From positions 1 through 37,956 of the forward strand of contig JAIEQX010000135.1 in the NCBI GenBank assembly GCA_019747375.1: 37,956 bases of DNA, in the 5' to 3' direction. Below are positions 28,680-37,956 of this stretch, one piece after another. A program made the translations under genes and the position numbers. Within the stretch, counting starts at the first letter, position 1, and each line of letters begins with the position of its first letter. Under the pieces are notes generated by a model, which did no database searches, was not told the origin of the DNA, and saw only the letters and a program-made list of their open reading frames with translations. This stretch comes from Beijerinckiaceae bacterium. Lineage in GTDB: Bacteria; Pseudomonadota; Alphaproteobacteria; Rhizobiales; Beijerinckiaceae.

Positions 28680-28702
28680 CCGCTTGGACCGAACTGTGCG
28701 CT

Positions 28703-28743
28703 GGCGCGCCAAAGCGTGCAATGCAGCACGCTGCCGGCGCGCC
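28703..28743. repeat. Nested inverted repeat (hairpin) between lysC and ptsP
   Basis: ggcgcgcc-aa-agcgtgc-aatgca-gcacgct-gcc-ggcgcgcc. Confidence 0.7.
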
Positions 28744-28896
28744 TATTCGCTGAATTGCATATGCCGCGGCGCTTGCGGTCCGAGCCTTGCATTCGTATAG
28801 GAGCGAAGAGGTTGACCCGGGCGGCTGCGTCGTTTCGGGGCCAGCATGGCGGCCCGGCTGGGGCCACGGGGCCGACGGGCCGGACGGGAAGAACGA

Positions 28897-31164
28897 ATGC
28901 GTGGCGCTCTCGGCGGACCGCGTCTGCTGCTACGCCGGATCCGCGAAGCCATGGCGGAACCGGTCAACGCGCAGGCGCGCCTCGACAAGATCGTCGTTCA
29001 TATCGCCTCCAACATGGTCGCCGAGGTGTGCTCGGTCTATGTGCTGCGGGATGACGGCCGCCTCGAACTCTTCGCCACCGAAGGCCTGAATCGCGAGGCC
29101 GTGCATCTGACGACCATGCGCTCCGGCGAGGGCCTGGTCGGCCTGATCGCCGAGACGGCCGAATCGCTGGCGCTGTCGGATGCGCAGGCTCACCCGTCCT
29201 TCTCCTACAAGCCGGAGACGGGCGAAGAAATCTATCATTCCTTCCTGGGCGTTCCGGTCCTGCGCGGCGGCAACACGCTCGGCGTGCTCGTCGTTCAGAA
29301 CAAGGCGCGGCGCGCTTACTCGGAAGAGGAAGTCGAGGCGCTGCAGACGACCGCGATGCTGCTCGCCGAGATGATCGCCTCGGGTGAATTGCAGTCCATC
29401 GTCCGTCCCGGCGCCGACATCGCGCTGCGCCGGCCCATCGCCCTGAAGGGCTCGGCGATCGCCGAGGGCGTCGGGCTCGGCCATGTCGTGCTGCATGAGC
29501 CGCGCGTCGTCATCAAGCAGCTGATTTCCGACGATCCCGCGAAAGAACAGGCGCGCCTCGACACGGCCATCGAGGCGGTGCGCCACACCATCGACGCCTT
29601 GATCGACCGCGGCGACCAGGTCGGGCCCGGCGAGCATCTCGAAGTGCTCGAGACCTTCCGCATGTTCGCGCATGATCGCGGGTGGAGCCGCAGGCTGCGC
29701 GAGGCGGTCATGTCGGGCCTGACGGCCGAGGCCGCCGTCGAGCGCGTGCAGAACGACGCCCGCGCCAAGTTGCAGCGCCGCACCGATCCCTATCTGCGCG
29801 AGCGGCTGCACGATCTCGACGATCTCGCCAACCGCCTCCTGCATGAATTGACGGGCGAAAGCTTCGTGGTCGCCCATGAGGACATGCCCGACAACGCCAT
29901 TCTGGTCGCCCGAAACATGGGCCCGGCGGCGCTGCTCGACTATGACCGCAAGAAGCTGCGCGGCCTCGTTCTGGAGGAAGGCGGCCCTTCGAGCCATGTC
30001 GCCATCGTGGCCCGGGCGCTGGGCATTCCGACCGTCGGCGAAGTGCAGAACATCGTCGATCTCGTCGAACCCAACGACGCCATCATTGTCGATGGCACCG
30101 CAGGCGACGTTCAGTTGCGCCCGCAGCCTGACGTCCAGGCCGCCTACGGCGAAAAAGCGAGATTGCGCGCCCGTCGGCAGGAGCAATATCACAAGCTGCG
30201 CGACGTCCCGTCCCGCACCCGCGACGGCGTCGAGATCGGCCTGCACATGAATGCCGGCCTGCTCGTCGACCTGCCGCATGTGGCCGAGACAAACGCCGAA
30301 TCCATCGGTCTCTTCCGCACCGAGCTGCAATTCATGATCGCCCCGCAATTTCCGCGGATGATGCAGCAGCTTGCGCTGTACAAAAACGTCATGGACGCGG
30401 TCCCCGACAAGCCCGTGACCTTTCGGACGCTGGATATCGGCGGCGACAAGATCTTGCCCTACATGGCGAGTTTCGAAGAGGACAACCCGGCGCTCGGCTG
30501 GCGGGCGATCCGCATCGGCCTCGATCGCCCCGGCCTCCTGCGTTCGCAATTGCGCGCCATGCTGCGCGCCGCTGCCGGGCGCGATCTGCGCATCATGTTC
30601 CCGATGATCGCCACATCGGCCGAGTTCGACGCCGCCAAGGCGATCGTGGGTCGCGAACTCACGCATCTGCGCCGCCACGAATATGCCCTGCCGCGCGAGT
30701 TGAAACTCGGCATCATGATCGAGGTCCCGTCCGTACTCTGGCAACTCGACGAGATCCTGCCGCGCGTCGATTTCGTTTCGGTCGGCTCGAATGACCTGAT
30801 GCAATATGTCTTCGCGGCGGATCGCGACAACCGGCGCGTGGCGGATCGCTTCGATCCGCTGTCTCCGCCGATGCTGCGGGCGCTGAAGTCCATCACCGAC
30901 CGCGCCGCCGTGCACGGCACGCCCGTGACGCTCTGTGGCGAGATCGGCGGCCGCCCCCTCGAAGTCATGGCGCTGATCGGCATCGGTTATCGCGGATTTT
31001 CCATGTCGGCCGCCTCCATAGGCCCCGTGAAGGCGATGCTGCTGTCGCTCGACACGCGCGAGATCGCGTCCCACATAGGCGAATTGCTCGACGCCCAGAG
31101 CGGCGCCGCGTCCGTCCGCGAGGAATTGCGGGCCTTTGCGGAGGCCAAAGGCGTGCCGTTGTAG
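28897..31164 (+). CDS. ptsP: Phosphoenolpyruvate-protein phosphotransferase, nitrogen PTS, GAF domain
   Basis: N-terminal GAF domain; '[28 protein letters not shown]' phosphohistidine site; '[10 protein letters not shown]', '[16 protein letters not shown]', 'LCGEIGGRP'. Confidence 0.95.
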   Translation: MRGALGGPRLLLRRIREAMAEPVNAQARLDKIVVHIASNMVAEVCSVYVLRDDGRLELFATEGLNREAVHLTTMRSGEGLVGLIAETAESLALSDAQAHPSFSYKPETGEEIYHSFLGVPVLRGGNTLGVLVVQNKARRAYSEEEVEALQTTAMLLAEMIASGELQSIVRPGADIALRRPIALKGSAIAEGVGLGHVVLHEPRVVIKQLISDDPAKEQARLDTAIEAVRHTIDALIDRGDQVGPGEHLEVLETFRMFAHDRGWSRRLREAVMSGLTAEAAVERVQNDARAKLQRRTDPYLRERLHDLDDLANRLLHELTGESFVVAHEDMPDNAILVARNMGPAALLDYDRKKLRGLVLEEGGPSSHVAIVARALGIPTVGEVQNIVDLVEPNDAIIVDGTAGDVQLRPQPDVQAAYGEKARLRARRQEQYHKLRDVPSRTRDGVEIGLHMNAGLLVDLPHVAETNAESIGLFRTELQFMIAPQFPRMMQQLALYKNVMDAVPDKPVTFRTLDIGGDKILPYMASFEEDNPALGWRAIRIGLDRPGLLRSQLRAMLRAAAGRDLRIMFPMIATSAEFDAAKAIVGRELTHLRRHEYALPRELKLGIMIEVPSVLWQLDEILPRVDFVSVGSNDLMQYVFAADRDNRRVADRFDPLSPPMLRALKSITDRAAVHGTPVTLCGEIGGRPLEVMALIGIGYRGFSMSAASIGPVKAMLLSLDTREIASHIGELLDAQSGAASVREELRAFAEAKGVPL

Positions 31165-31246
31165 AGGGGCTCGGCCGGGTGCGCTTTATGCCGCCCAGGT
31201 CACGCAAGCGCTCGCTTCACGCAACTCTCCCGGTCCGGACCTCAAC

Positions 31247-32317
31247 ATGCTCCCGCAAGACAAGCTCGATCTTATCTCACGCCGCCACGAGGAAATATCC
31301 GCGAGGCTCGCGAGCGGCGCGACAGGCGCCGATTTCGTCGCCTTGTCGAGAGAACTCTCTGACCTTGAGCCCGTCGTCGGGGCCATCCACGCCTGGCGGC
31401 GCGCGAAGGACGATCTCGCCGGCATCGAGACGATGCTCGCCGACGCCGGCACCGACGCTGAGATGCGCGAACTTGCCGAGGCTGAACGCGACGACGCCAG
31501 GGCGCGGCTCGAAGACCTCGAACAGAAGATCAAGGTCGCGCTGCTGCCCCGCGACGTCGCCGACGAACGCGGCGCCATTCTCGAATTGCGCGCCGGGACA
31601 GGCGGCGACGAAGCCTCGCTTTTCGTCGGCGATCTGTTGCGCATGTACCAGCGATACGCCGACCTGCACGGCTGGAAGATGGACGTCATGTCCGCCAGCG
31701 AGGGCACAGCCGGAGGCTACAAGGAAGTCGTCGCCTCGGTCAGCGGGCGCGGCGTCTTCGCCAAACTGAAATTCGAATCCGGCGTCCATCGAGTGCAGCG
31801 CGTCCCCGCGACCGAAACGCAAGGACGCATCCACACGTCCGCCGCCACCGTGGCTGTTCTTCCCGAAGCCGAGGAGGTCGATATCGCCATCAACGAAGCC
31901 GACCTGAAGATCGACACGATGCGGGCGCAGGGCGCAGGCGGACAGCACGTCAACAAGACGGAATCGGCGATCCGCATCACCCATGTGCCGACCGGCACGA
32001 TCGTCTTCGTGCAGGATGAGCGCTCGCAGCACAAGAACCGCGCCCGCGCCATGGCTCTGCTGCGCGCCCGGCTTTATGACGACGAGCGCCAGAAGCTGGA
32101 TTCCGAGCGCGCCGCAGACCGCAAGAGCCAGGTGGGGTCCGGCGACCGGTCGGAACGCATCCGGACCTATAATTTTCCGCAAGGCCGCGTCACCGATCAC
32201 CGCATCAACCTGACGCTCTACAAGCTTGACAAAGTCGTGGCCGGCGACGCGCTGGACGAGATTATCGATCCGCTGATTACCGAGAATCAGGCCGCCCAGC
32301 TCGCGGCTCAGGCCTGA
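31247..32317 (+). CDS. prfA: Peptide chain release factor 1
   Basis: '[26 protein letters not shown]...[29 protein letters not shown]' with GGQ motif. Confidence 0.97.
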   Translation: MLPQDKLDLISRRHEEISARLASGATGADFVALSRELSDLEPVVGAIHAWRRAKDDLAGIETMLADAGTDAEMRELAEAERDDARARLEDLEQKIKVALLPRDVADERGAILELRAGTGGDEASLFVGDLLRMYQRYADLHGWKMDVMSASEGTAGGYKEVVASVSGRGVFAKLKFESGVHRVQRVPATETQGRIHTSAATVAVLPEAEEVDIAINEADLKIDTMRAQGAGGQHVNKTESAIRITHVPTGTIVFVQDERSQHKNRARAMALLRARLYDDERQKLDSERAADRKSQVGSGDRSERIRTYNFPQGRVTDHRINLTLYKLDKVVAGDALDEIIDPLITENQAAQLAAQA

Positions 32318-32474
32318 TCGTCTCACCACAAGCAAAAAATCGAGATTCGTCAGAGCTATGCACAATCGCTTGCGCGGTTCTGCCGCCCACTGCTTGCCAG
32401 CGGCGCCCAATCGACGTCACATGGGAGCGATGCAAGGACGGGCGTAAGCGCGCCGGGGGTTGAAGGGGCGGACG

Positions 32475-35400
32475 ATGACCGGGAATGCCACAAATTCAGG
32501 CGGCGCGGCCGCCGGCTTCGCGTCTGCGCTCTTCGGCCAAAGCGCGCGGGAAGACCTCCAGCGCTATAACGTCCACGGGCTTGCCCAATTGGCCGCCGCC
32601 GCCTGGCGCCATCTTTCGGCGCCACGACAGCAAGGTCGACCCGGCCTCGTCATTTTCGATCCCGACGAGCCGAGCCTGTCTGACATCACCGTCATCGAAG
32701 TCGTCAACGACGACATGCCGTTCCTGCTCGATTCGACGCTGGCGGAACTCAACGACCAGGGGTGCGAACTCCGCCTCGTCGCCCATCCGGTCCTCGATGT
32801 CGAGCGGGCCGCGGATGGATCGCTTTTCGCTCTGGCGAGCCGTGCGGGGGCCGGCACGCGCCGAGAAAGCCTGATCCACGTCCATATCAGCCGCATCCCC
32901 GATACGGCCCGCCGGCAGAAGCTCGCGCTCGCGCTCGAAGCGATCTACGCGGACGTGCGTCTGGCCTGCGCGGACTGGCCGGCGATGCACGACTGCTTGA
33001 CCCGCGCCGCCGCGGCCTACCGGGCCGATCCGCCCAACATTCCGGCCGACGAACTCGCCGAAGCCGTGCAGTTCCTGGATTGGCTCGCCGCCGACAATTT
33101 CACCTTCCTGGGCATGCGCGAATATCGCATCGAGGAAATCGGCCCCGTCAATGCGCCGGACTTCAACGCAGTGGGCGATTCCGGTCTCGGCATCCTGCGC
33201 AATCCCTCCGTGAAAGTCCTGCGCCGCGGGCGCGAACTCGTCACCATCACGCCTGAAGTGCTCGAGTTCCTGCGCGAACCCCAGGCTCTCATCATCGCCA
33301 AGGCCAACGTGCGCTCGAAGATCCATCGACGCGCCCATATGGACTATATCGGCATCAAGCAGTTCAACGAAGACGGCATGCTGTGTGGCGAACTGCGTCT
33401 CGTCGGCTTGTTCACCTCGACCGCCTATACGCGCTCGACGAGCACGATCCCGTATGTCCGCCACAAGGTCGCGCGCGTGCTTCAGGCGGCGCATTTCGAG
33501 GCGCAGAGTCATTCGGGAAAATTGCTCGCCAATGTCCTGGAGACATTTCCGCGCGACGAATTGTTTCAGATCGATGTCGCGACCCTGGCGGATTTCGCCC
33601 ACGAGATCGCGTCGCTGACGGATCGACCGCGCCTGCGCGCGCTGGCGCGGATTGATCGTTTTGACCGCTTCGTGTCGATCCTCGCCTATTTCCCGCGCGA
33701 TCGCTACGACACAGGGGTGCGCCGCAAGGCCGAGGCCTTCCTGGCCCGAATCTACAATGGACGCATCTCGGCGGTTTATCCGTTCTATCCGGAAGGCTCG
33801 CTGGTGCGCGTGCACTTCATCGTCGGACGCGACGAAGGCAAGACGCCGGTGATTTCGCGCGAGGAGCTTGAAAGCGGGCTCGCGGCGATCTCCCGCACAT
33901 GGGGCGACAATCTGCGCGAAGCCCTGCTGGCGGGAGGCCCGAGCGGCCCTGCCCGCGCCATGCTGTTTGGCGACGCATTCTCGCCCGACTATATGGCGCG
34001 CTATGATTCTTCGCAGGCGATGGACGATATCGCCGTCCTCGAGCGCCTCACCACGCGCGAGCCCAACGCCTTCGTGATCCGCGCGGGCGAACAGGATGGC
34101 GCGCAGGCCTCGCTCCGTGTTTTCTCGCTGGGACGCCCGATGCCCCTGTCCGAGCGCGTGCCCGTGCTCGAAAATCTGGGATTCCGCGTCGTCAGCGAAG
34201 ACACGGCGGGCATTCGCACGCCGGCCGGTGACGTCTGGCTGCATGACATGGCGCTGTCCCATGCAGCCGGCGCCGGGGCCATCGCCGAGCGCCGCTTCGC
34301 CATCGAAACCCTGCTGCGCGCAGTCGCCTATGGCGAAGCCGAAAGCGACGGCTTCAATGCGCTCGTCGTGTCGCCCGGTCTGTTGTGGCGCGACATCGCG
34401 CTGCTGCGCGCGCTGGCGCGCTATCTGCGCCAGGCTGGAATCTCCTTCTCGCAAAGCTATCTCTGGGCGGCGCTGACGCAGAACCCCTGGATTGCCGACG
34501 CGCTGCTGCGGCTCGTCTATGCGCGGCTCGATCCAGAGCAGGAGATCGACGCGGCCACTCGCGAGCAGCGCGAGAAAGACATACTGGGCGAGATCGACAC
34601 CCGTCTCGCAGACGTCACGAGCCTTGACGAGGATCGTATCCTTCGCCGTTTCGTCAACGTCATCCGGGCCGCCGTGCGAACCAACTTCTTCCAGCTGAAC
34701 GAGGACGGCTCGGCGCGTCAGACCATCGCGTTCAAGTTCGAGAGCCGCCGGATCGACGACCTGCCGCTGCCCCGGCCACTCTACGAGATCACCGTCTATT
34801 CGCCGCGCGTCGAAGGCATACATCTGCGTTTCGGCAAGGTCGCGCGCGGCGGCATCCGCTGGTCGGACCGCCAGCAGGATTTCCGCACCGAGGTGCTGGG
34901 CCTCGTCAAGGCGCAGCAGGTCAAGAACGCCGTCATCGTGCCGGTCGGCGCCAAGGGCGGTTTCTTCCCGAAACGCCTGCCGCCTGCATCCGATCGCGAA
35001 GCCTTCATGGCGGAGGGCGTCGCCGCCTACGAAATCTTCATCGGCGCGCTGCTCGACCTCACCGACAATTTCGTCGAGGGCGAGCTCGTGCCCCCCGCCA
35101 ACACCTATCGGCATGACGGCGACGATCCCTATCTGGTGGTGGCGGCCGACAAGGGCACCGCAACCTTCTCGGACATCGCCAACGACATTTCGCTGACGCG
35201 AGGCCACTGGCTCGGAGACGCCTTCGCGTCCGGCGGTTCGGCCGGCTACGATCACAAGAAGATGGGAATCACGGCGCGCGGAGCCTGGGAGGCCGTCAAG
35301 CGTCACTTCCGCGAGCTCGGAACCGATATCCAGACCCAGCCCTTCACTGTCGTGGGCGTCGGCGACATGTCGGGAGACGTATTCGGCAACGGCATGCTGC

Positions 35401-37246
35401 TGTCGAAGGAAACCCGTCTGCTCGCCGCCTTCGATCATCGCGACATCTTCATCGATCCGGCTCCCGACGCAGCCGCCGCCATGGCCGAGCGCGCCCGGCT
35501 CTTCGCGCTTCCACGCTCGAGCTGGCGGGATTATGAATCCAAGCTGATTTCGAAGGGCGGCGGCGTGTTTTCGCGGCAGGCGAAACAGATTCCGCTGTCG
35601 CCGGAAATGCGCGCCCTGCTGCGCATAGAGGCCTTGTTCGCCACCCCGCAGGACGTCATCCGCGCCATCCTGCGAGCGCCCGTCGACCTGCTCTGGTTCG
35701 GCGGCATCGGCACTTATGTGCGCGCCAGCCACGAGACCGACGAACAGGTCGGAGACCGCAGCAACGACGCCATCCGCGTCACCGCGCCCGAGCTGGCCTG
35801 CAAGGTGATCGGCGAAGGCGCCAACCTCGGCGTCACGCAGCGCGGCCGCATCGAGGCGGCGCTGCGCGGCGTGCGGCTGAACTCGGACGCGATCGACAAT
35901 TCAGCCGGCGTGAACACGTCGGACATCGAGGTCAACATCAAGATCGCGCTGAGCGCGGCGGTGCGCGAGGGCCGCCTCGATCTCGAAGGCCGCAATGCGC
36001 TGCTCGCCTCCATGACCGACGATGTCGCGGCGCTCGTCCTGCGAAACAATTACCGGCAGACGCTGGCCCTGTCGCTCGCACAAAGGCGCGGTCCGGAGGA
36101 TGTCGGCTTCGCCATCCGTCTCATGCAGACCTTGGAGAAACAGGGCCGGCTCGAACGCAGCGTCGAATATCTGGCCGACGATTCCACCCTGATGGCCCGC
36201 GCCCGCTCGGGCGTCGGACTGACGCGGCCCGAGCTCTCCGTGCTTCTCGCCTACGCAAAGCTCGCCACACACGACGCGCTGCTTGAAAGCGACGCGCCGG
36301 ACGATCCCTACATGTCGCGCGAGTTGACGCTCTATTTCCCGAAGGCCATGCGCGACCGGTTCCCCGAAACCATCGAGGGTCATCGGCTGCGCCGCGAGAT
36401 CGTCGCCACCGCGCTCGCCAATGCGCTGATCGACCGTGGCGGTCCGACGATCATCTCGCGCCTGTCTGATGAAACGGGCGCCGCGCGCCGCTCGCAGCCC
36501 GCGCCTTCGTGGTGTTGCGCGAAGCCTTCGGGCTGAACAGGCTCGACCGCGCAATCGACGCGCTCGACAATCAGATCTCGGGCGCGCTGCAGCTCGATCT
36601 TTACGGACGCGTGCAGGATCTGCTCATCTCGCGGCTGCCCTGGTTTGTGCGGCACGTCGACCTTGCGGCCGGCGTCGAAGCCGCAGGCATGCGCTTCCAG
36701 GCGGCGATCGACGAGCTGGCGCGATCGATCGAAACCTATGTTCCCGACATGCGGCGCACCGCGCTGCTCGAGCAGCAGGGCGAATGGGTACGCGCCGGCG
36801 TGCCGGAAGAACTCGCCCGACGCCTCGCGATCCTGCCGGCTTTGAGCGCTGCGCCCGACATCGTCCTGGTCGCAGAACGCGGCAAGCGCCCGCTCGGCGA
36901 TGTCGCGTCGACGCTTTTCGCCGTGGACGAAACCTTCGGCCTCGGCGCCATGACGGCTGGCGCCCGGCAATTGCCGGCAAGCGATCATTACGACCGCGTC
37001 GCACGCGACCGCGCGCTTGAACAGATTGAATCGTCCCGGCGCCGCGTCACCACGGCGATCCTGGCGCAGCCGCAGAAGCAGAAGAAAGCGCAGCATGGCA
37101 AGCCAGCCGTCGACTCCTGGCTGGCCGCGCAGGGCCCCGACGCCGCGCGCATCCACGCGCTCCTGTGCGAGATCGCCGGCGGCGACCTGTCGCTGGCGCG
37201 TCTCACGGTCGCGGCCGGCCTGCTGGGAGATCTCGCCGGAGAATGA
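32475..37246 (+). CDS. Large (about 180-kDa class) NAD-specific glutamate dehydrogenase, interrupted by an apparent 1-nt frameshift near 36483-36496
   Basis: Frame 32475-36536 contains 'RGGIRWSDRQQDFRTEVLGLVKAQQVKNAVIVPVGAKGGFFPKRLP', 'DKGTATFSDIANDI', 'VVGVGDMSGDVFGNGMLLS'; the C-terminal part continues in another frame as ARAFVVLREAFGLNRLDRAIDAL...LLGDLAGE (ending 37246). Confidence 0.88.
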
Positions 37247-37259
37247 GGCTCCCGCGTTC

Positions 37260-37547
37260 TCAGCTGCGTCGCAGTTTCACCGCAACGCCTGTGGCGGCGA
37301 TACGCTGCAGTTCGACGCCCGTGTCCTCGACATCGGTCGTGCCGTCGATGTGATAGTCGACTCCCACGATCGCATCTGCGTTCATGTCTTCCGCATGTCG
37401 GATCAATTGTTCGAGGGCTGCTTCCTTCCACTGCCCCTCTCGCACGCGATCCCGGCTCGCTGCATGCCAGCCCGTGGAGGCTCTGACTTCCGCGATGGGC
37501 GTGTAATGCGGGGCGCCATCGATCTTGTCGGAAAAGCTGATCAACAT
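37260..37547 (-). CDS. YbjQ/DUF74 family (heavy-metal-binding-domain) protein
   Basis: 95 aa; 'RDRVREGQWKEAALEQLIRHAEDMNADAIVGVDYHID...TGVELQRIAATGVAVKL'. Confidence 0.8.
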   Translation of the reverse strand: MLISFSDKIDGAPHYTPIAEVRASTGWHAASRDRVREGQWKEAALEQLIRHAEDMNADAIVGVDYHIDGTTDVEDTGVELQRIAATGVAVKLRRS

Positions 37548-37568
37548 GGGAAACTCGCTTCATGAACG

Positions 37569-37601
37569 ACTGAACCTCCGGACCAGGTCCGGAGGTTCAG
37601 T
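37569..37601. repeat. 33-nt near-perfect palindrome
   Basis: actgaacctccggacc-a-ggtccggaggttcagt: 16-bp arms, 1-nt centre. Confidence 0.9.
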
Positions 37602-37619
37602 GTCTCGAAGCTTGATGGC

Positions 37620-37643
37620 GAAAACCCGCCGCCCGGGAGGCGG
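37620..37643 (-). terminator. Candidate purH terminator
   Basis: Minus strand CCGCC-TCCCGGGC-GGCGG followed by GTTTTCG. Confidence 0.5.
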
Positions 37644-37647
37644 ATAC

Positions 37648-37663
37648 TGTCACGCGCGTGACA
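37648..37663. promoter_or_regulatory. Perfect 16-bp palindrome TGTCACGCGCGTGACA, possible regulator site
   Basis: Exact self-complementary sequence in the purH-ybjQ gap. Confidence 0.4.
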
Positions 37664-37690
37664 ATGCCGCGACGCTCGCCGGCATCCGCC

Positions 37691-37956
37691 TCAATGGCGG
37701 AAGTGGCGATGTCCCGTCAGCACCATTGCGAGCCCCGCCTCGTCCGCCGCCTTGATCACCTCGTCGTCGCGCATCGAGCCGCCGGGCTGAATGACCGCAG
37801 TCGCGCCGGCTTCCGCTGCCGCGAGCAGGCCGTCGGCGAAGGGGAAGAACGCGTCAGACGCGACCACCGAACCCTTGGCGAGCGTCTCAGGCAATCCGGC
37901 GGCCTTGGCGGCTTCAGCCGCTTTCCAGGCGGCGATGCGCGAGGAATCGACGCGGC
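37691..37956 (-). CDS. purH: 3' part of bifunctional AICAR formyltransferase/IMP cyclohydrolase, running off the window edge
   Basis: Minus strand reads ...[87 protein letters not shown], the conserved PurH C-terminus. Confidence 0.95.
   Translation of the reverse strand, partial: RVDSSRIAAWKAAEAAKAAGLPETLAKGSVVASDAFFPFADGLLAAAEAGATAVIQPGGSMRDDEVIKAADEAGLAMVLTGHRHFRH

Noticed and set aside
28930-31074. 714-aa ORF on the minus strand, antisense to ptsP
   Set aside because: Mirror ORF of a confidently identified gene; His/Arg/Gly/Asp-rich composition typical of antisense frames in GC-rich DNA
32496-35732. 1078-aa ORF on the minus strand, antisense to NAD-GDH
   Set aside because: Shadow ORF from high-GC codon bias in a strongly conserved gene; no recognisable domain in the translation
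1-37956. CRISPR array, transposon, prophage or toxin-antitoxin/defence island
   Set aside because: No direct-repeat array, transposase, integrase or recognisable defence gene seen; content is mostly core metabolism and translation

Overview
GC-rich alphaproteobacterial chromosome segment, probably Hyphomicrobiales/Rhizobiales-like (judged from gene content and order; no database search was run). Most of the window is core housekeeping. A long minus-strand cluster runs rplU-rpmA-GNAT-obgE-proB-proA-nadD-rsfS-rlmH-envC-ctpA-divergent polysaccharide deacetylase-rppH. Other core genes are a yqaA-like DedA gene, dsbB-like, rlmN, methyltransferase/comF, grxC, DUF1178, terC, ubiG, lysC, ptsP, prfA, a large NAD-glutamate dehydrogenase, a ybjQ-like gene and the 3' part of purH. 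There is one tRNA-Leu(CAA). The left ~6.7 kb is more accessory: an exported amidohydrolase with two small membrane proteins and a carboxypeptidase-regulatory-like protein, a MoaD/ThiS-like protein paired with a BNR-repeat beta-propeller protein, a histone-H1-like DUF6496 protein, and an orphan HisE-like gene. I saw no CRISPR array, transposase, prophage or obvious defence system. The best leads are: (i) the MoaD-like/BNR pair; (ii) an exact sigma-EcfG-type promoter in front of the H1-like gene; (iii) an unannotated 34-aa membrane miniprotein ORF after terC; (iv) two apparent single-base frameshifts, in the hisE-like gene and NAD-GDH; (v) a terminator-like hairpin in the rplU leader; (vi) strong palindromes between purH and ybjQ. 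Nothing here clearly demonstrates a new biological system.
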